From: CALXQW01 sp031553045
Lineage (GTDB): Bacteria; Verrucomicrobiota; Verrucomicrobiia; Opitutales; Intestinicryptomonadaceae
Assembly: GCA_031553045.1 (NCBI GenBank)
Contig: JAVBLZ010000017.1
Span: 1 to 48,277, forward strand
DNA length: 48,277 nucleotides
Reading direction: 5' to 3'
The translations under genes were made by a program, and so were the position numbers. Under the pieces are notes generated by a model. That model saw only the letters and a list, made by a program, of their open reading frames with translations. It made no database searches and had not been told where the DNA came from. The stretch's first letter is position 1. Each line of letters starts with the position of its first letter. Shown in pieces: positions 1 to 8,345 of the stretch.

Positions 1-1
1 T

Positions 2-913
2 GAAACTATCATTCGTTGGCATAACAAATTTATCGCAAAGAAGTACACTGCGAAAAATCATAATCCTACAAAGGCGAAAATCACGCGTGAAAAAATTGTC
101 CGCATTGTTTGTGAAATCGCCAAAGACAATCTCAACTGGGGCGCTGGGCGCATTGTAGGCGCGTTAAAGCATTTGGGAATAAAACGTAGCAAGACTATGG
201 TCTCTAGCATTATGAAAACTAATGGGTTCGACCCGCTTCCTAGTGGTGGGCATACTAAAACAAATGCAAGCTGGCTAAAATTTATAAAGAGTCATTTGCA
301 TATTATGAGTTGTGCGGACTTCTTTACGCAAGAAGTTTGGACTATGCGTGGGCTTGTACGATATATGGTTTTCTTTGTGATGGATTGCGCAACAAAGAAA
401 GTGAAAATAATTCATATCAGTCATGATTTTTGCGGCGATAAAATGACTCAGCTTGCCTTGCAAATGACAGATTGTTTTGATGGCATTTTGAAAGACAAAA
501 AGTATTTCTTCTGCGACCACGACACTCTTTATACGCAAAAGTTTAGACGTATAATTTCTGAAAGCGGCGTTCAGGTAAGGCAAGTGCCGTCGCCTGTTTG
601 TAATCCTTATGCCGAACGTTTTGTTAAAAGCATAAAGACTGAATGCCTGAACCACTTGATTTTCTTTGGCGAAAATATGTTGCGTCGCGCCGTGAAAGAA
701 TATGTCGAGCATTACAATACGGAGCGACCGCATCAAAATTTAGACAACGAACTTATCTCGCCCGATGAAAATCTTTTCAAAGAATATTTAGATTTGACGA
801 AAAACGATGATAGCCTAGAATCCCTTTATAAATCAGGGAAAAACGAGGAGCTGATCGTAAAAAGTGAACGGCTCGGCGGCTTATTGAACTTCTATTATCG
901 CAAAAGCGGTTGA
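2..913 (+). mobile_element. IS-type DDE transposase, 5' truncated by window edge
   Basis: The reading frame is open from base 2, so the gene begins outside the window; a TTG at 173 is only an internal codon. The protein has an N-terminal helical (HTH-like) part and then an rve-type integrase core. The catalytic triad is visible as Asp in SCADFF (codon at 317), Asp in CDHDTLYT and Glu in NPYAERFVKS, with about 33 residues between the second Asp and the Glu, as in IS3/IS481-like enzymes. The ending HYNTERPHQNL is typical of these families. It would catalyse cut or copy of its own element. The C-terminal tail continues some 60 residues past the core, as in several Verrucomicrobiota integrase-core proteins. 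It looks intact as far as it is visible. I could not define the terminal inverted repeat. IS481 versus IS3 placement is not certain. Confidence 0.85.
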
Positions 914-1143
914 TGATTTTTATGCGGCTTTGTCCGCACAAAAAACCAAGAGTCAAAATTCCTTCATCCTATAATCCTTTAAAATTCAGGATTGAGCAGA
1001 CCATGCTCCTATAAACAGGGGGGGGTATAAGGAATCTCTTTACTTGCCTACAGACGGCAGGGATGGCGCACAGACCCCTTTCTCCTTACGACAGGTTTTT
1101 TTGGGATGTCCCATGTTCCTCTGTGTGATATATGGCAATCAAT
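914..1143. other. Gene-free spacer between transposase and kduD
   Basis: No coding frame is supported. It has a small hairpin (TGCGG/CCGCA, about 923-938) just after the transposase and a run of eight G (1018-1025). It may contain the right end of the insertion element, but no inverted repeat partner is in the window to show the border. Confidence 0.5.
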
Positions 1144-1908
1144 TTAACGTGCCATCCAGCCGCCATCAACGGTGAGAACTGTGCCTGTTATGTAGTCGGA
1201 GGCTCTTGATGCTAGAAATATTGTTGCGCCTTTCAAGTCTTCCGGAGTTCCCCAACGACCTGCGGGTATGCGCTCTAAAATTTGCCTATTGCGGGTTTCA
1301 TCTGCACGCAAGGCAGAAGTGTTATCTGTGGCGATGTAACCTGGTGCTATCGCATTTACGCACACGCCCTTCCCCGACCACTCGTTAGAAAGCGCCTTTG
1401 CAAGTTGCGCTATAGCGCCTTTACTTGCAGCGTAACCAGGAACGGTTATACCGCCTTGAAATGTAAGCAAAGATGCCGTGAAAATAATTTTACCACCGCC
1501 CTTCTCCAACATCTTTGAGCCAATCTGACGAGATAACACAAATTGAGAATTCAAATTTACATTGATTACTTCATTCCAAAATTCGTCAGAATGTTGGGCG
1601 GCGGGCGCACGCTTTATCGTGCCTGCATTGTTGATCAAAATATCCGGACACTCATGTTTTTCCAAAACCAATTTTGCAAATTCCGAAACTGCGGCAGGGG
1701 CTGAAAAATCACAAGTATATGCGTAAAACTTCCTGCCCAAAGACTTTACAACTTCGCCAATTTTACCGCCGTTGGCCTCTAAAGATGCGGATACACCAAT
1801 TATGTCCGCACCAGCAGACGCCAAAGCTTCCGCCATTGCAAAACCTATCCCACGCTTGCAGCCCGTAACAAGAGCAAGCTTTCCATTTAAAGAAAACATA
1901 TCTGACAT
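1144..1908 (-). CDS. kduD: 2-dehydro-3-deoxy-D-gluconate 5-dehydrogenase (SDR family)
   Basis: This cytoplasmic short-chain dehydrogenase (254 aa, normal length) should reduce 3-deoxy-D-glycero-2,5-hexodiulosonate to 2-keto-3-deoxygluconate (KDG) with NAD(P)H, the step after KduI in breakdown of unsaturated uronates. Visible motifs are the nucleotide-binding TGCKRGIG (residues 15-22), NNAG at 93-96, the catalytic Ser146 and YAASK with Tyr159 and Lys163. The stretch NNAGTIKRAPA and the ending SDYITGTVLTVDGGWMAR are characteristic of KduD rather than of SDRs in general. The start ATG lies one base after the kduI stop, so the pair is translationally coupled. No kdgK or kdgA for the following steps is in the window. 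Confidence 0.93.
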   Translation of the reverse strand: MSDMFSLNGKLALVTGCKRGIGFAMAEALASAGADIIGVSASLEANGGKIGEVVKSLGRKFYAYTCDFSAPAAVSEFAKLVLEKHECPDILINNAGTIKRAPAAQHSDEFWNEVINVNLNSQFVLSRQIGSKMLEKGGGKIIFTASLLTFQGGITVPGYAASKGAIAQLAKALSNEWSGKGVCVNAIAPGYIATDNTSALRADETRNRQILERIPAGRWGTPEDLKGATIFLASRASDYITGTVLTVDGGWMAR

Positions 1909-1909
1909 A

Positions 1910-2740
1910 CTATTTAAGGTCCTTCATATTTACAGGGTCCATATCGTCAAAGCGTTGGTTTTCACCGCCCATTCCCCAACAGAAAGAATACGCCTTTGTT
2001 CCGCAGCCTGAGTGTATAGACCAAGATGGAGAAAGCACCACATTCTTATTGCGCACAACCAAATGACGAGTCTCTTGCGGAGAGCCCATGAAGTGAAATA
2101 CGCACTCGCCGTCTTGAATGTCATAATACATATAGACCTCACTCCGACGTTCATGCGTGTGGACGGGCATGGTGTTCCAAACACTGCCGTCATTCAAATG
2201 AGTATGCCCCATTACAAGCTGGGCGCTTTTAATTTTGCCCTCGCAAACAACCTGATTGATTGTACGCACATTACATTTTGACTGCTCACCCAAATTTAGC
2301 ATATTACCCTCCCCCTTGGCTGATTTTACCGTGGGATATGCAACATGTGCAGGGTAAGAAACAAAATAAAATTCAGCGATATTTTCCGCATTTTTTGAAA
2401 CAAAAGTTATGTCTTTAGAGCCTCTGCCAATGTAAAGAGATTCCGCATTGTCCAAGTCAAAATTTACACCGTCAACCGATACCGTGCCAGATGCGCCTAT
2501 GTTTAATACGCAAAGCTCTCTGCGTTGACAGAAATATTCCGCCCTGAGCTCATCGCCCGCATCCAATTTAAGAGCTGTGTTTGTCGGACAAGCCGTGCCG
2601 ACAACCGCCCTGTCGCAATCGGTATAATACATATCAATCTTGCCGACTTTAAACAAATCTGTAATCAAAAAATTTTCACGCAGAGTTTCCGTATCCATCT
2701 GCTTTGCCGCAAGTGCGCATGGTAAATATTTTTTATTCAT
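1910..2740 (-). CDS. kduI: 4-deoxy-L-threo-5-hexosulose-uronate ketol-isomerase
   Basis: KduI is a zinc-dependent cupin isomerase that converts 4-deoxy-L-threo-5-hexosulose uronate, the spontaneous product of unsaturated uronates, into 3-deoxy-D-glycero-2,5-hexodiulosonate. With the ATG at 2740 the protein is 276 aa, the usual length, and begins MNKKYLPCALAAKQMDTETL, aligning with the family N-terminus. The frame is open to 2818, but that extension would cover the promoter and operator region and adds nothing conserved. The metal-binding cupin motif is seen in MPVHTHERRSEVYMYYD, with a later His in SIHSGCGTKAYSFCWGM. It is the first gene of kduI-kduD and diverges from an IclR-family regulator, so uronate-responsive repression is likely. 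Confidence 0.94.
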   Translation of the reverse strand: MNKKYLPCALAAKQMDTETLRENFLITDLFKVGKIDMYYTDCDRAVVGTACPTNTALKLDAGDELRAEYFCQRRELCVLNIGASGTVSVDGVNFDLDNAESLYIGRGSKDITFVSKNAENIAEFYFVSYPAHVAYPTVKSAKGEGNMLNLGEQSKCNVRTINQVVCEGKIKSAQLVMGHTHLNDGSVWNTMPVHTHERRSEVYMYYDIQDGECVFHFMGSPQETRHLVVRNKNVVLSPSWSIHSGCGTKAYSFCWGMGGENQRFDDMDPVNMKDLK

Positions 2741-2784
2741 ACCTTGATATTTTATCCGAAACACAAATCTGTAAAGTAAAATAA

Positions 2785-2813
2785 TTGACAAACAAACCTC
2801 ATGTTCATATTTG
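2785..2813 (+). promoter_or_regulatory. Candidate promoter of the IclR/TRAP operon
   Basis: TTGACA at 2785-2790 is followed after 17 bases by TATTTG at 2808-2813. The -35 is perfect and the -10 weak. The -10 sits inside the palindrome at 2802-2817, which suits repression by the adjacent regulator. Confidence 0.5.
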
Positions 2814-2817
2814 AACA
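2802..2817. promoter_or_regulatory. Candidate IclR-family operator palindrome
   Basis: TGTTCATATTTGAACA is an inverted repeat with perfect 6-base arms and a 4-base centre, in the 133-base gap between kduI and the divergent IclR gene. It covers the candidate -10 of the regulator and lies upstream of kduI, so one dimer could control both. Size and position fit IclR-type operators; the binding protein is inferred. Confidence 0.55.
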
Positions 2818-2873
2818 CTGATAATCCAAAATACTTTTATTTCTGAAAACAATTTGTAAGTATCAAAACTGTC

Positions 2874-3626
2874 ATGCCCAATTATTTCATTCCCAACCTA
2901 AAAAACGCCTGCAAGATTTTAAGCTTTCTTAAGACACAGGGCAGACCTTTGAATATAACTGAAATCTCAAATAACTTGAAGATTCCACGCACTACCACAA
3001 TACGCATCATGGAAACTATGGTGTCGGAAAATTTTGCTTTCAAAGAAGATGGCAAATATTCTTTGGGGTCTGAACTTATCAGCCTTGGAGAATGCGCCTG
3101 TGCAAGGGTGAATGTTGTTGATTTATCGGTAAAATATCTTGCAAAGCTTACGCAACAAACCGGCGAAACATCGCACTTGGGCGTATTTTCAAACAATAAG
3201 GTTTTAATAGCCAGAGTCTGCGAAAGCCCGCAACCCCTTTATGCTACCTCAAGGGCGGGCACAATCGTTGAAATGCACTGTTCCGGAACGGGCAAAATCT
3301 TGCTTTCAGAACTCTTGAAGGTAGAGCCAAATCTGGTCAAAAAAACAAAGTTGAAAAAGCGCACTCATGCCACCATTACAAATATGGATGAATTTATTAA
3401 AGAGCTTAAACAAGTCTCTAAAAATAAATATGCCGTCGATAATGAAGAATACCACGTTGGCGTGCGTTGTTTGGCGGCACCCATTGTGGATAAAACCCAA
3501 ACCGCCATTGCGGCAATAGGCATAACCGCCCCTGCCGCAAGATTTGAAAAAAAACTTATACCGCAAATTGCAAAAATTGTAACACAAATTGCGGATGAAC
3601 TTAGCAAGGAGCTTTGCAAGGCATAG
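2874..3626 (+). CDS. IclR-family transcriptional regulator (KdgR-like)
   Basis: The protein has 250 aa. An N-terminal winged helix-turn-helix (residues about 8-70, with PLNITEISNNLKIPRTTT as the recognition region) is followed by the IclR effector-binding domain (about 85-248, HCSGTGKILLSE and the later NEEYHVGVRCLAAPI are family signatures). Such proteins bind sugar-acid ligands and usually repress their own and neighbouring operons. It diverges from kduID and is one base upstream of the TRAP transporter genes, so a role as the uronate (KDG-type) sensor is a reasonable inference. The ligand is not visible from sequence. The family assignment is firm; KdgR equivalence is only contextual. Confidence 0.9.
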   Translation: MPNYFIPNLKNACKILSFLKTQGRPLNITEISNNLKIPRTTTIRIMETMVSENFAFKEDGKYSLGSELISLGECACARVNVVDLSVKYLAKLTQQTGETSHLGVFSNNKVLIARVCESPQPLYATSRAGTIVEMHCSGTGKILLSELLKVEPNLVKKTKLKKRTHATITNMDEFIKELKQVSKNKYAVDNEEYHVGVRCLAAPIVDKTQTAIAAIGITAPAARFEKKLIPQIAKIVTQIADELSKELCKA

Positions 3627-3627
3627 T

Positions 3628-4653
3628 ATGAAAGACAGAACATCATTTTTTATTTTGGGACTGATTGTTGGCACATTGCTTGCCACCGTATTTTTTGCCC
3701 TAAAACTCGGCGGATTTACCACTCAAGGCAGTGCAAATGCTACGAATGGGCGTATTGTGCTAAAACTCACACATGGGCTTGAAAACACACATCCTGTGCA
3801 TATTGCGATGGAAAAAATGAAGGAAAGGTTGGAGGAATTGTCTGACAATAAAATGAGTTTAGACATCTACCCCGGCGGTCCATTAGGCGATGAAATCAAA
3901 TGTATAGAGCAACTTAAAAACGGTTCTTTGGATATGACCAAGGCATCAACTGCAAGCGTTGGCATGTTTGTGGACGAGGTGAATACATTGAATCTGCCCT
4001 ACCTTTTTAAAGGCGAACAACATTATTGGAACGTATTAAATTCCGAACTTGGTGAAAAATTCTTTGAATTTTCAAAATCTAAAGGTCTTGTGGGACTGAC
4101 TTATTATGACGCCGGTGGACGCTCGTTTTATACAACAAAAAAACTTGTTAAAACCGCCGACGACCTGAAAGGCATGAAGATACGCGTGATGAATTCCAGC
4201 CTTGCAATGACTATGATTTCAGCCTTGGGCGCTTCTCCCACCCCCATATCGGCGGGAGAACTTTACACCGCCTTGGCGCAAGGCATTGTTGATGGGGCTG
4301 AAAATAATTTTCCCACCTTTGCTTCGAGCGCCCAGTGGGAAGTCTGCAAATTTTTTACGGTCGATGAACATACACGCACGCCGGATATGCTCTTGATTAG
4401 CCAAAAAGCTTGGGATAAACTCAGCCAAGAACAACAGAAGTTTTTAAAACAAGCCGCAAAGGAATCCACAGAAATCCAAAGAAAACTCTGGCAAGAAAAA
4501 ACTCAAGCGGCAATAGAGCTCTCAAAGAAAAATGGCGTAGAAATTTATTACCCAGACATTTCATCATTCAAATCTAAGACGGAAAAAATTTACGATGCAA
4601 TTAAAGGCACGGTAAATGGCAAGCTTGCCGAAGATATCAGGAGCATAAAGTGA
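3628..4653 (+). CDS. dctP: TRAP transporter solute-binding protein (DctP family)
   Basis: This periplasmic binding protein captures a carboxylated solute for the DctQM membrane pair. It has 341 aa from the ATG at 3628, one base after the regulator stop and preceded by AGG-rich sequence; an upstream in-frame start at 3589 would lie inside the regulator gene. Residues about 6-27 form an uncleaved anchor or signal peptide. DctP signatures seen are YPGGPLGDE, the substrate-carboxylate Arg in KGMKIRVMNS, and GAENNFPTF. The kduID/IclR context suggests a hexuronate or an unsaturated uronate as substrate, but sialic acid and other acids are bound by the same fold. Confidence 0.92.
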   Translation: MKDRTSFFILGLIVGTLLATVFFALKLGGFTTQGSANATNGRIVLKLTHGLENTHPVHIAMEKMKERLEELSDNKMSLDIYPGGPLGDEIKCIEQLKNGSLDMTKASTASVGMFVDEVNTLNLPYLFKGEQHYWNVLNSELGEKFFEFSKSKGLVGLTYYDAGGRSFYTTKKLVKTADDLKGMKIRVMNSSLAMTMISALGASPTPISAGELYTALAQGIVDGAENNFPTFASSAQWEVCKFFTVDEHTRTPDMLLISQKAWDKLSQEQQKFLKQAAKESTEIQRKLWQEKTQAAIELSKKNGVEIYYPDISSFKSKTEKIYDAIKGTVNGKLAEDIRSIK

Positions 4654-5171
4654 AAAGTCTCTTCTGCCTTATAAATTCAGGCTTACAGGCAATTAACGCA
4701 GTGCTCAAAAAAGTTTTGGGCGGCGTTTGCGCAGCAATAATGGCTTTGCTTTGCATCATAGTATTATGGGGCATAATCACAAGATACATAATGGGAGAAC
4801 AGGCTCAATATACCGACGAGGCATCAAGAATGCTGCTTATCATAATCACATTCATGGGGGCTGCCTACGCATTTGGTACGGGGTCGCACATAGGCTTTGA
4901 TACACTCTTTATAACACTTTCAGATAAGGCAAAAAAAACTTCTCTCATAATTTCAAACACACTTGTTGTGATATTTTTGACAAGTATTTTAATCTACGGC
5001 GGAATATGTCTTGTGAACACTTCGGCACTCTCTAACAACACGCTTTCAAGCATGCCAATCAAAATGTGTTGGGTTTATTTGTGCGTGCCGCTTAGCGGAA
5101 CGTTCGCCCTATTCTTCACATTGGGAAACATCTTGAATATTTTAACTTCAGATGAAGGACAAAAACAATGA
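4650..5171 (+). CDS. dctQ: TRAP transporter small permease (DctQ family)
   Basis: A 173-residue membrane protein with four predicted helices (about 20-42, 57-75, 95-117 and 137-160). It is the small subunit of the TRAP transporter, placed between binding protein and large permease as usual. It starts at GTG 4650, which overlaps the dctP stop (GTGA), with AGGAG at 4639-4643 as ribosome site. RYIMGEQAQYTDEASRMLL is the typical DctQ second-helix region. Sequence of this subunit is poorly conserved in general, so the call rests partly on position. Confidence 0.88.
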   Translation: MKSLFCLINSGLQAINAVLKKVLGGVCAAIMALLCIIVLWGIITRYIMGEQAQYTDEASRMLLIIITFMGAAYAFGTGSHIGFDTLFITLSDKAKKTSLIISNTLVVIFLTSILIYGGICLVNTSALSNNTLSSMPIKMCWVYLCVPLSGTFALFFTLGNILNILTSDEGQKQ

Positions 5172-6454
5172 GTGCGGAATCTTTAGTTTTGCTCTTGGCG
5201 TTTCTTGCGTTATTGCTTACGTCAGCGCCCATTGCTGTTGTGATTGCCCTAGCTTCCTCCATCGCAATTTTATCAACATCTAATTTGCCCTTTGAAATAA
5301 CCGCAACAAAAATGGCGCATGGCGTTGACAGTTTTGCGCTGCTTGCAATACCCTTTTTTATTTTGTCGGGAATGATAATGGGCAGGGGCTCTATGGCAAT
5401 GCGCCTCATAGATTTTGCTTCAGCTTGCCTTACAAAATTTCCTGGCGCTTTGGCTTTTGTGAACACTTTGGCATGTATGTTTTTTGGCGCAATTTCAGGT
5501 TCGTCAACCGCCGCCGTAAGTGCAATAGGCTCTTTCATAATCCCTGAAATGGACAGGAAAAAGTACGGCAGAGATTTTGCCGTAGCCCTCACGGTAGCTT
5601 CATCTACAACAGGCATGTTGATACCGCCAAGCAACACAATGATAGTCTATTCTGTGGCGGCTGGCGGCGTTTCAATAGGTGCGCTTTTTTTGGCGGGAAT
5701 ATTCCCAGGAATTTTGTTCGGCGTAGGGATAATGATTTCATCTTACATTTACACCAGACGCCTTAAACTGAAAGCTGAGGGAAACTTTGATTTTGGAAGA
5801 CTTGTACGCACTTTTAAAAGAGCCTTCCTAAGCCTCATGCTCATAGTTATAATTTTGGGCGGCATATTAAAAGGCATATTCACCGCAACGGAAGCCGCCG
5901 TAATTTCGGTTGCATATGCGCTACTTCTTGAAGTTGTAATTTATAGAGAGCTTAATTTTAAAGACTTAATTGACATACTTAAAAAGTCATCTGTAACCAC
6001 GGCGGTTATAATGTTAATTGTGGGCGCTTCAGGCGCAATGAGCTGGATTATGACCATGACAAACGCCCCTCAGCAGATTGCCGACGCCCTGCTCTACATC
6101 GCCTCAAGCAAGGTTGCAATACTCTTAATCATAAATGTAATACTATTGCTTATAGGAACATTCATGGATATGACGCCAGCAATATTGATATTCACTCCCA
6201 TATTTCTGCCCATAGTGAGGGCGCTCGGCGTTGACGACATACATTTTGGAATAATTATGATAGCCAACTTATCAATAGGATTATGCACGCCTCCTGTTGG
6301 AACTTGCCTGTTTGTGGGCTGCGGCGTGGGCAATACAAGCATAGGCAAAGTTTCGATAAAACTAATTCCACCTGTAATTTCCATGATAATCTCTTTGATG
6401 ATTATAACATATTTACCGTCGATTTCGCTGTGGTTGCCAGGGTTTTTGAAATAG
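5168..6454 (+). CDS. dctM: TRAP transporter large permease (DctM family)
   Basis: This 428-residue, roughly 11- to 12-helix permease carries out Na+-coupled transport with DctP and DctQ. Family landmarks are IPFFILSGMIMGRGSMAMRL, GAISGSSTAAVSAIGSF, the helical hairpin around GMLIPPSNTMIVYSV, and near the end GTFMDMTPAILIFTPIFLPI followed by IGLCTPPVGTCLF. The start ATG overlaps the dctQ stop (ATGA). It ends only 8 bases before the stop of the convergent accessory-subunit gene, with no obvious terminator between them, so the two transcripts probably overlap at their 3' ends. Confidence 0.94.
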   Translation: MSAESLVLLLAFLALLLTSAPIAVVIALASSIAILSTSNLPFEITATKMAHGVDSFALLAIPFFILSGMIMGRGSMAMRLIDFASACLTKFPGALAFVNTLACMFFGAISGSSTAAVSAIGSFIIPEMDRKKYGRDFAVALTVASSTTGMLIPPSNTMIVYSVAAGGVSIGALFLAGIFPGILFGVGIMISSYIYTRRLKLKAEGNFDFGRLVRTFKRAFLSLMLIVIILGGILKGIFTATEAAVISVAYALLLEVVIYRELNFKDLIDILKKSSVTTAVIMLIVGASGAMSWIMTMTNAPQQIADALLYIASSKVAILLIINVILLLIGTFMDMTPAILIFTPIFLPIVRALGVDDIHFGIIMIANLSIGLCTPPVGTCLFVGCGVGNTSIGKVSIKLIPPVISMIISLMIITYLPSISLWLPGFLK

Positions 6455-6462
6455 CGCAGGAT

Positions 6463-6609
6463 TTACGAATCGTCGCCAAAGTCGTCTATTTCAATGCCGT
6501 GCAACTTATCGCTGCGGGGGGTTGTGATAACCTTATACAAGCACCAAGTAAAGAGCGCACAGAATAGCCCTGCGGAAACAAGAAACGTAATCCATCCTCC
6601 AAGATTCAT
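6463..6609 (-). CDS. Symporter small accessory protein (MetS-like)
   Basis: A 48-residue protein with one transmembrane helix (about residues 6-24) and an acidic tail ending in IDDFGDDS. Its ATG at 6609 overlaps the stop of the NSS transporter (ATGA), so the two are made together. The longer open frame to 6708 would run inside the transporter. Small one-helix partners of this kind are known for some bacterial NSS transporters, such as MetS with MetP in Corynebacterium methionine uptake. The role as a subunit is inferred from size, topology and coupling, not from strong sequence similarity. Confidence 0.75.
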   Translation of the reverse strand: MNLGGWITFLVSAGLFCALFTWCLYKVITTPRSDKLHGIEIDDFGDDS

Positions 6610-8345
6610 AATTCTTTTTTGCTCCCCAATTTTTTGTATTTTTTTGACGTCGCAAGTATTGTAGCCAAAAATAAAAAGAGCGCCGCTATAATAATTATGC
6701 AAAGCCACGCCACATGATTAACCTCTCCCTTTGCATTGCCGAAAATATCGGTTATATATCTGCTTGAGCCGTCTCCCAAATCGAAAGTTTCTTTCACAAT
6801 CCAAGTGATAAAAACCGTGATTAAAAATAGAGGCGTAATGTATTTGATTACAAAAGCAAAACCTCTGGGAAGTTTGATTAAAGAGCTGTAATTTGCCATT
6901 TTAACCCCTTTATCCGCACCCAAGACCCACGCAAAAATACAGACTTGCGCCATCGCAAAAAGATAGACGGCAACTTGCCCTATCCAAAAATCAAAAGTGT
7001 CCATAGCTTTTAGGTCTTGAGAGAAATACATCACAAAACCCGATATAAAAAACGTTATCAACCCCATGATTAAAACCGACATTTTCCGCCCCAAATTCAT
7101 AGCCTCCTCAATGAACGCTATCCCCGGCTGAAGCATGGAAAGAGAGCTTGTAATCGCCGCCAAATAAAGCAGCGCAAAAAACAAGAATCCAAAAAATGCG
7201 CCAAATTCTATATGTCCAAAAAAGAGAGGCAAAACCCTAAAGCCCAAATCAAAGAGGCTTAGCCCTGCGCCTATTGCGCCGCTTACGCCAAAGAAAGCAA
7301 CTGCGGCGGGCACCGTGATAAGCCCACCCAAACAGACTTCGCAAAATTCATTGGCGGAAGCGCTGGTAAGAGAGCTTAATACAACATCATCACGCTTGCG
7401 CAGATAGCTTGCGTAAGTCATGATAGACCCAAAGCCTACCGTTAAGCTGAAGAACACCTGTCCTGCTGCGGCTATCCAAATTGATGGGTTTAGGAGTTGT
7501 TCTAAAATGCCGCTTTCCTTCACTCTTAATTGAGCATTTTGAGGGTCTTTGGCAGACTCGGCAATTTTCAGATTCGCCCTGCTCAACTCAATCTCGCCGA
7601 CAATCCTATTCAAGTCTGTCCATTCGCCACTGGGCGTTTTTTCTTGCAAGGTAAGCTTAGTTGGATTCCACATAAACCCCATACCCTGTGCGACATTTCT
7701 TTCAGGATATTCGGCAACCACATTGCCCAAAGTCATGACACGCAAGACCAAAATCAAGGCAAGAATTAGAAGCGTTGGCATTGCCACTTTGCAGAACATC
7801 TCAATACCTTTTGAGACACCTCTGTATATCAGCCAAAAATTTAATATGTAGGAAAAACAGAAAAAAACCAGCACGCCATCCAGACCAAAAACCAAGGCAG
7901 AACCGTCTTTGTCTGAACCTATAAATTTGTCGAAATATTTTCCTGATTCTGAAATATCGCCAAAGTTAAAAGACCCCAGCGCAAAATTCAAAGCATAACC
8001 TGCGCACCAAGATTCTATATAAACATAATAACAATACACAATTATTGTCAGCATCACGCCCATCAACCCCACATACTTTGCGTGTTTCCAAGGACATATC
8101 TGCGCCAATAATCCTGGCGGAGAATTAAAACCTTTGTGCCCGCCATTCCTACCAATGGTCCATTCTACGATTGAAATCGGCATACCCAAAAGGAAAAAAC
8201 TTGCCACATACGCAATCATGAAAGCTGCGCCGCCATAGCTTGCAACCTGCCCCGGAAACTTAAGAAAATTGCCAAGCCCCACGGCACTTCCCGCAACCGC
8301 AAGAATCACGCCAAAATGCGAAGACCAATTTTCTTTCTTATTCAC
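6606..8345 (-). CDS. Neurotransmitter:sodium symporter (NSS) family transporter
   Basis: A 579-residue, roughly 12-helix Na+-coupled transporter, probably for an amino acid, in the inner membrane. Helix 1 has GSAVGLGNFLKFPG, the NSS signature, but with Lys29 where LeuT and most relatives have Arg. A hydrophilic loop (about residues 225-290) is larger than in LeuT and may project to the periplasm. The GTG start at 8345 overlaps the lpd stop (GTGA), and its stop overlaps the small accessory gene. Substrate is not clear. Coupling to a lipoamide dehydrogenase might hint at glycine or branched-chain amino acid use, but no other genes of those pathways are here. Confidence 0.92.
   Translation of the reverse strand: MNKKENWSSHFGVILAVAGSAVGLGNFLKFPGQVASYGGAAFMIAYVASFFLLGMPISIVEWTIGRNGGHKGFNSPPGLLAQICPWKHAKYVGLMGVMLTIIVYCYYVYIESWCAGYALNFALGSFNFGDISESGKYFDKFIGSDKDGSALVFGLDGVLVFFCFSYILNFWLIYRGVSKGIEMFCKVAMPTLLILALILVLRVMTLGNVVAEYPERNVAQGMGFMWNPTKLTLQEKTPSGEWTDLNRIVGEIELSRANLKIAESAKDPQNAQLRVKESGILEQLLNPSIWIAAAGQVFFSLTVGFGSIMTYASYLRKRDDVVLSSLTSASANEFCEVCLGGLITVPAAVAFFGVSGAIGAGLSLFDLGFRVLPLFFGHIEFGAFFGFLFFALLYLAAITSSLSMLQPGIAFIEEAMNLGRKMSVLIMGLITFFISGFVMYFSQDLKAMDTFDFWIGQVAVYLFAMAQVCIFAWVLGADKGVKMANYSSLIKLPRGFAFVIKYITPLFLITVFITWIVKETFDLGDGSSRYITDIFGNAKGEVNHVAWLCIIIIAALFLFLATILATSKKYKKLGSKKEL

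Noticed and set aside
1018..1025. Eight-G run as a phase-variable tract
   Set aside because: It lies in a gene-free spacer with no promoter or frame that it could switch.
2741..2818. N-terminal extension of KduI to 2818
   Set aside because: It would cover the operator and promoter region and has no family similarity; the family start is the ATG at 2740.
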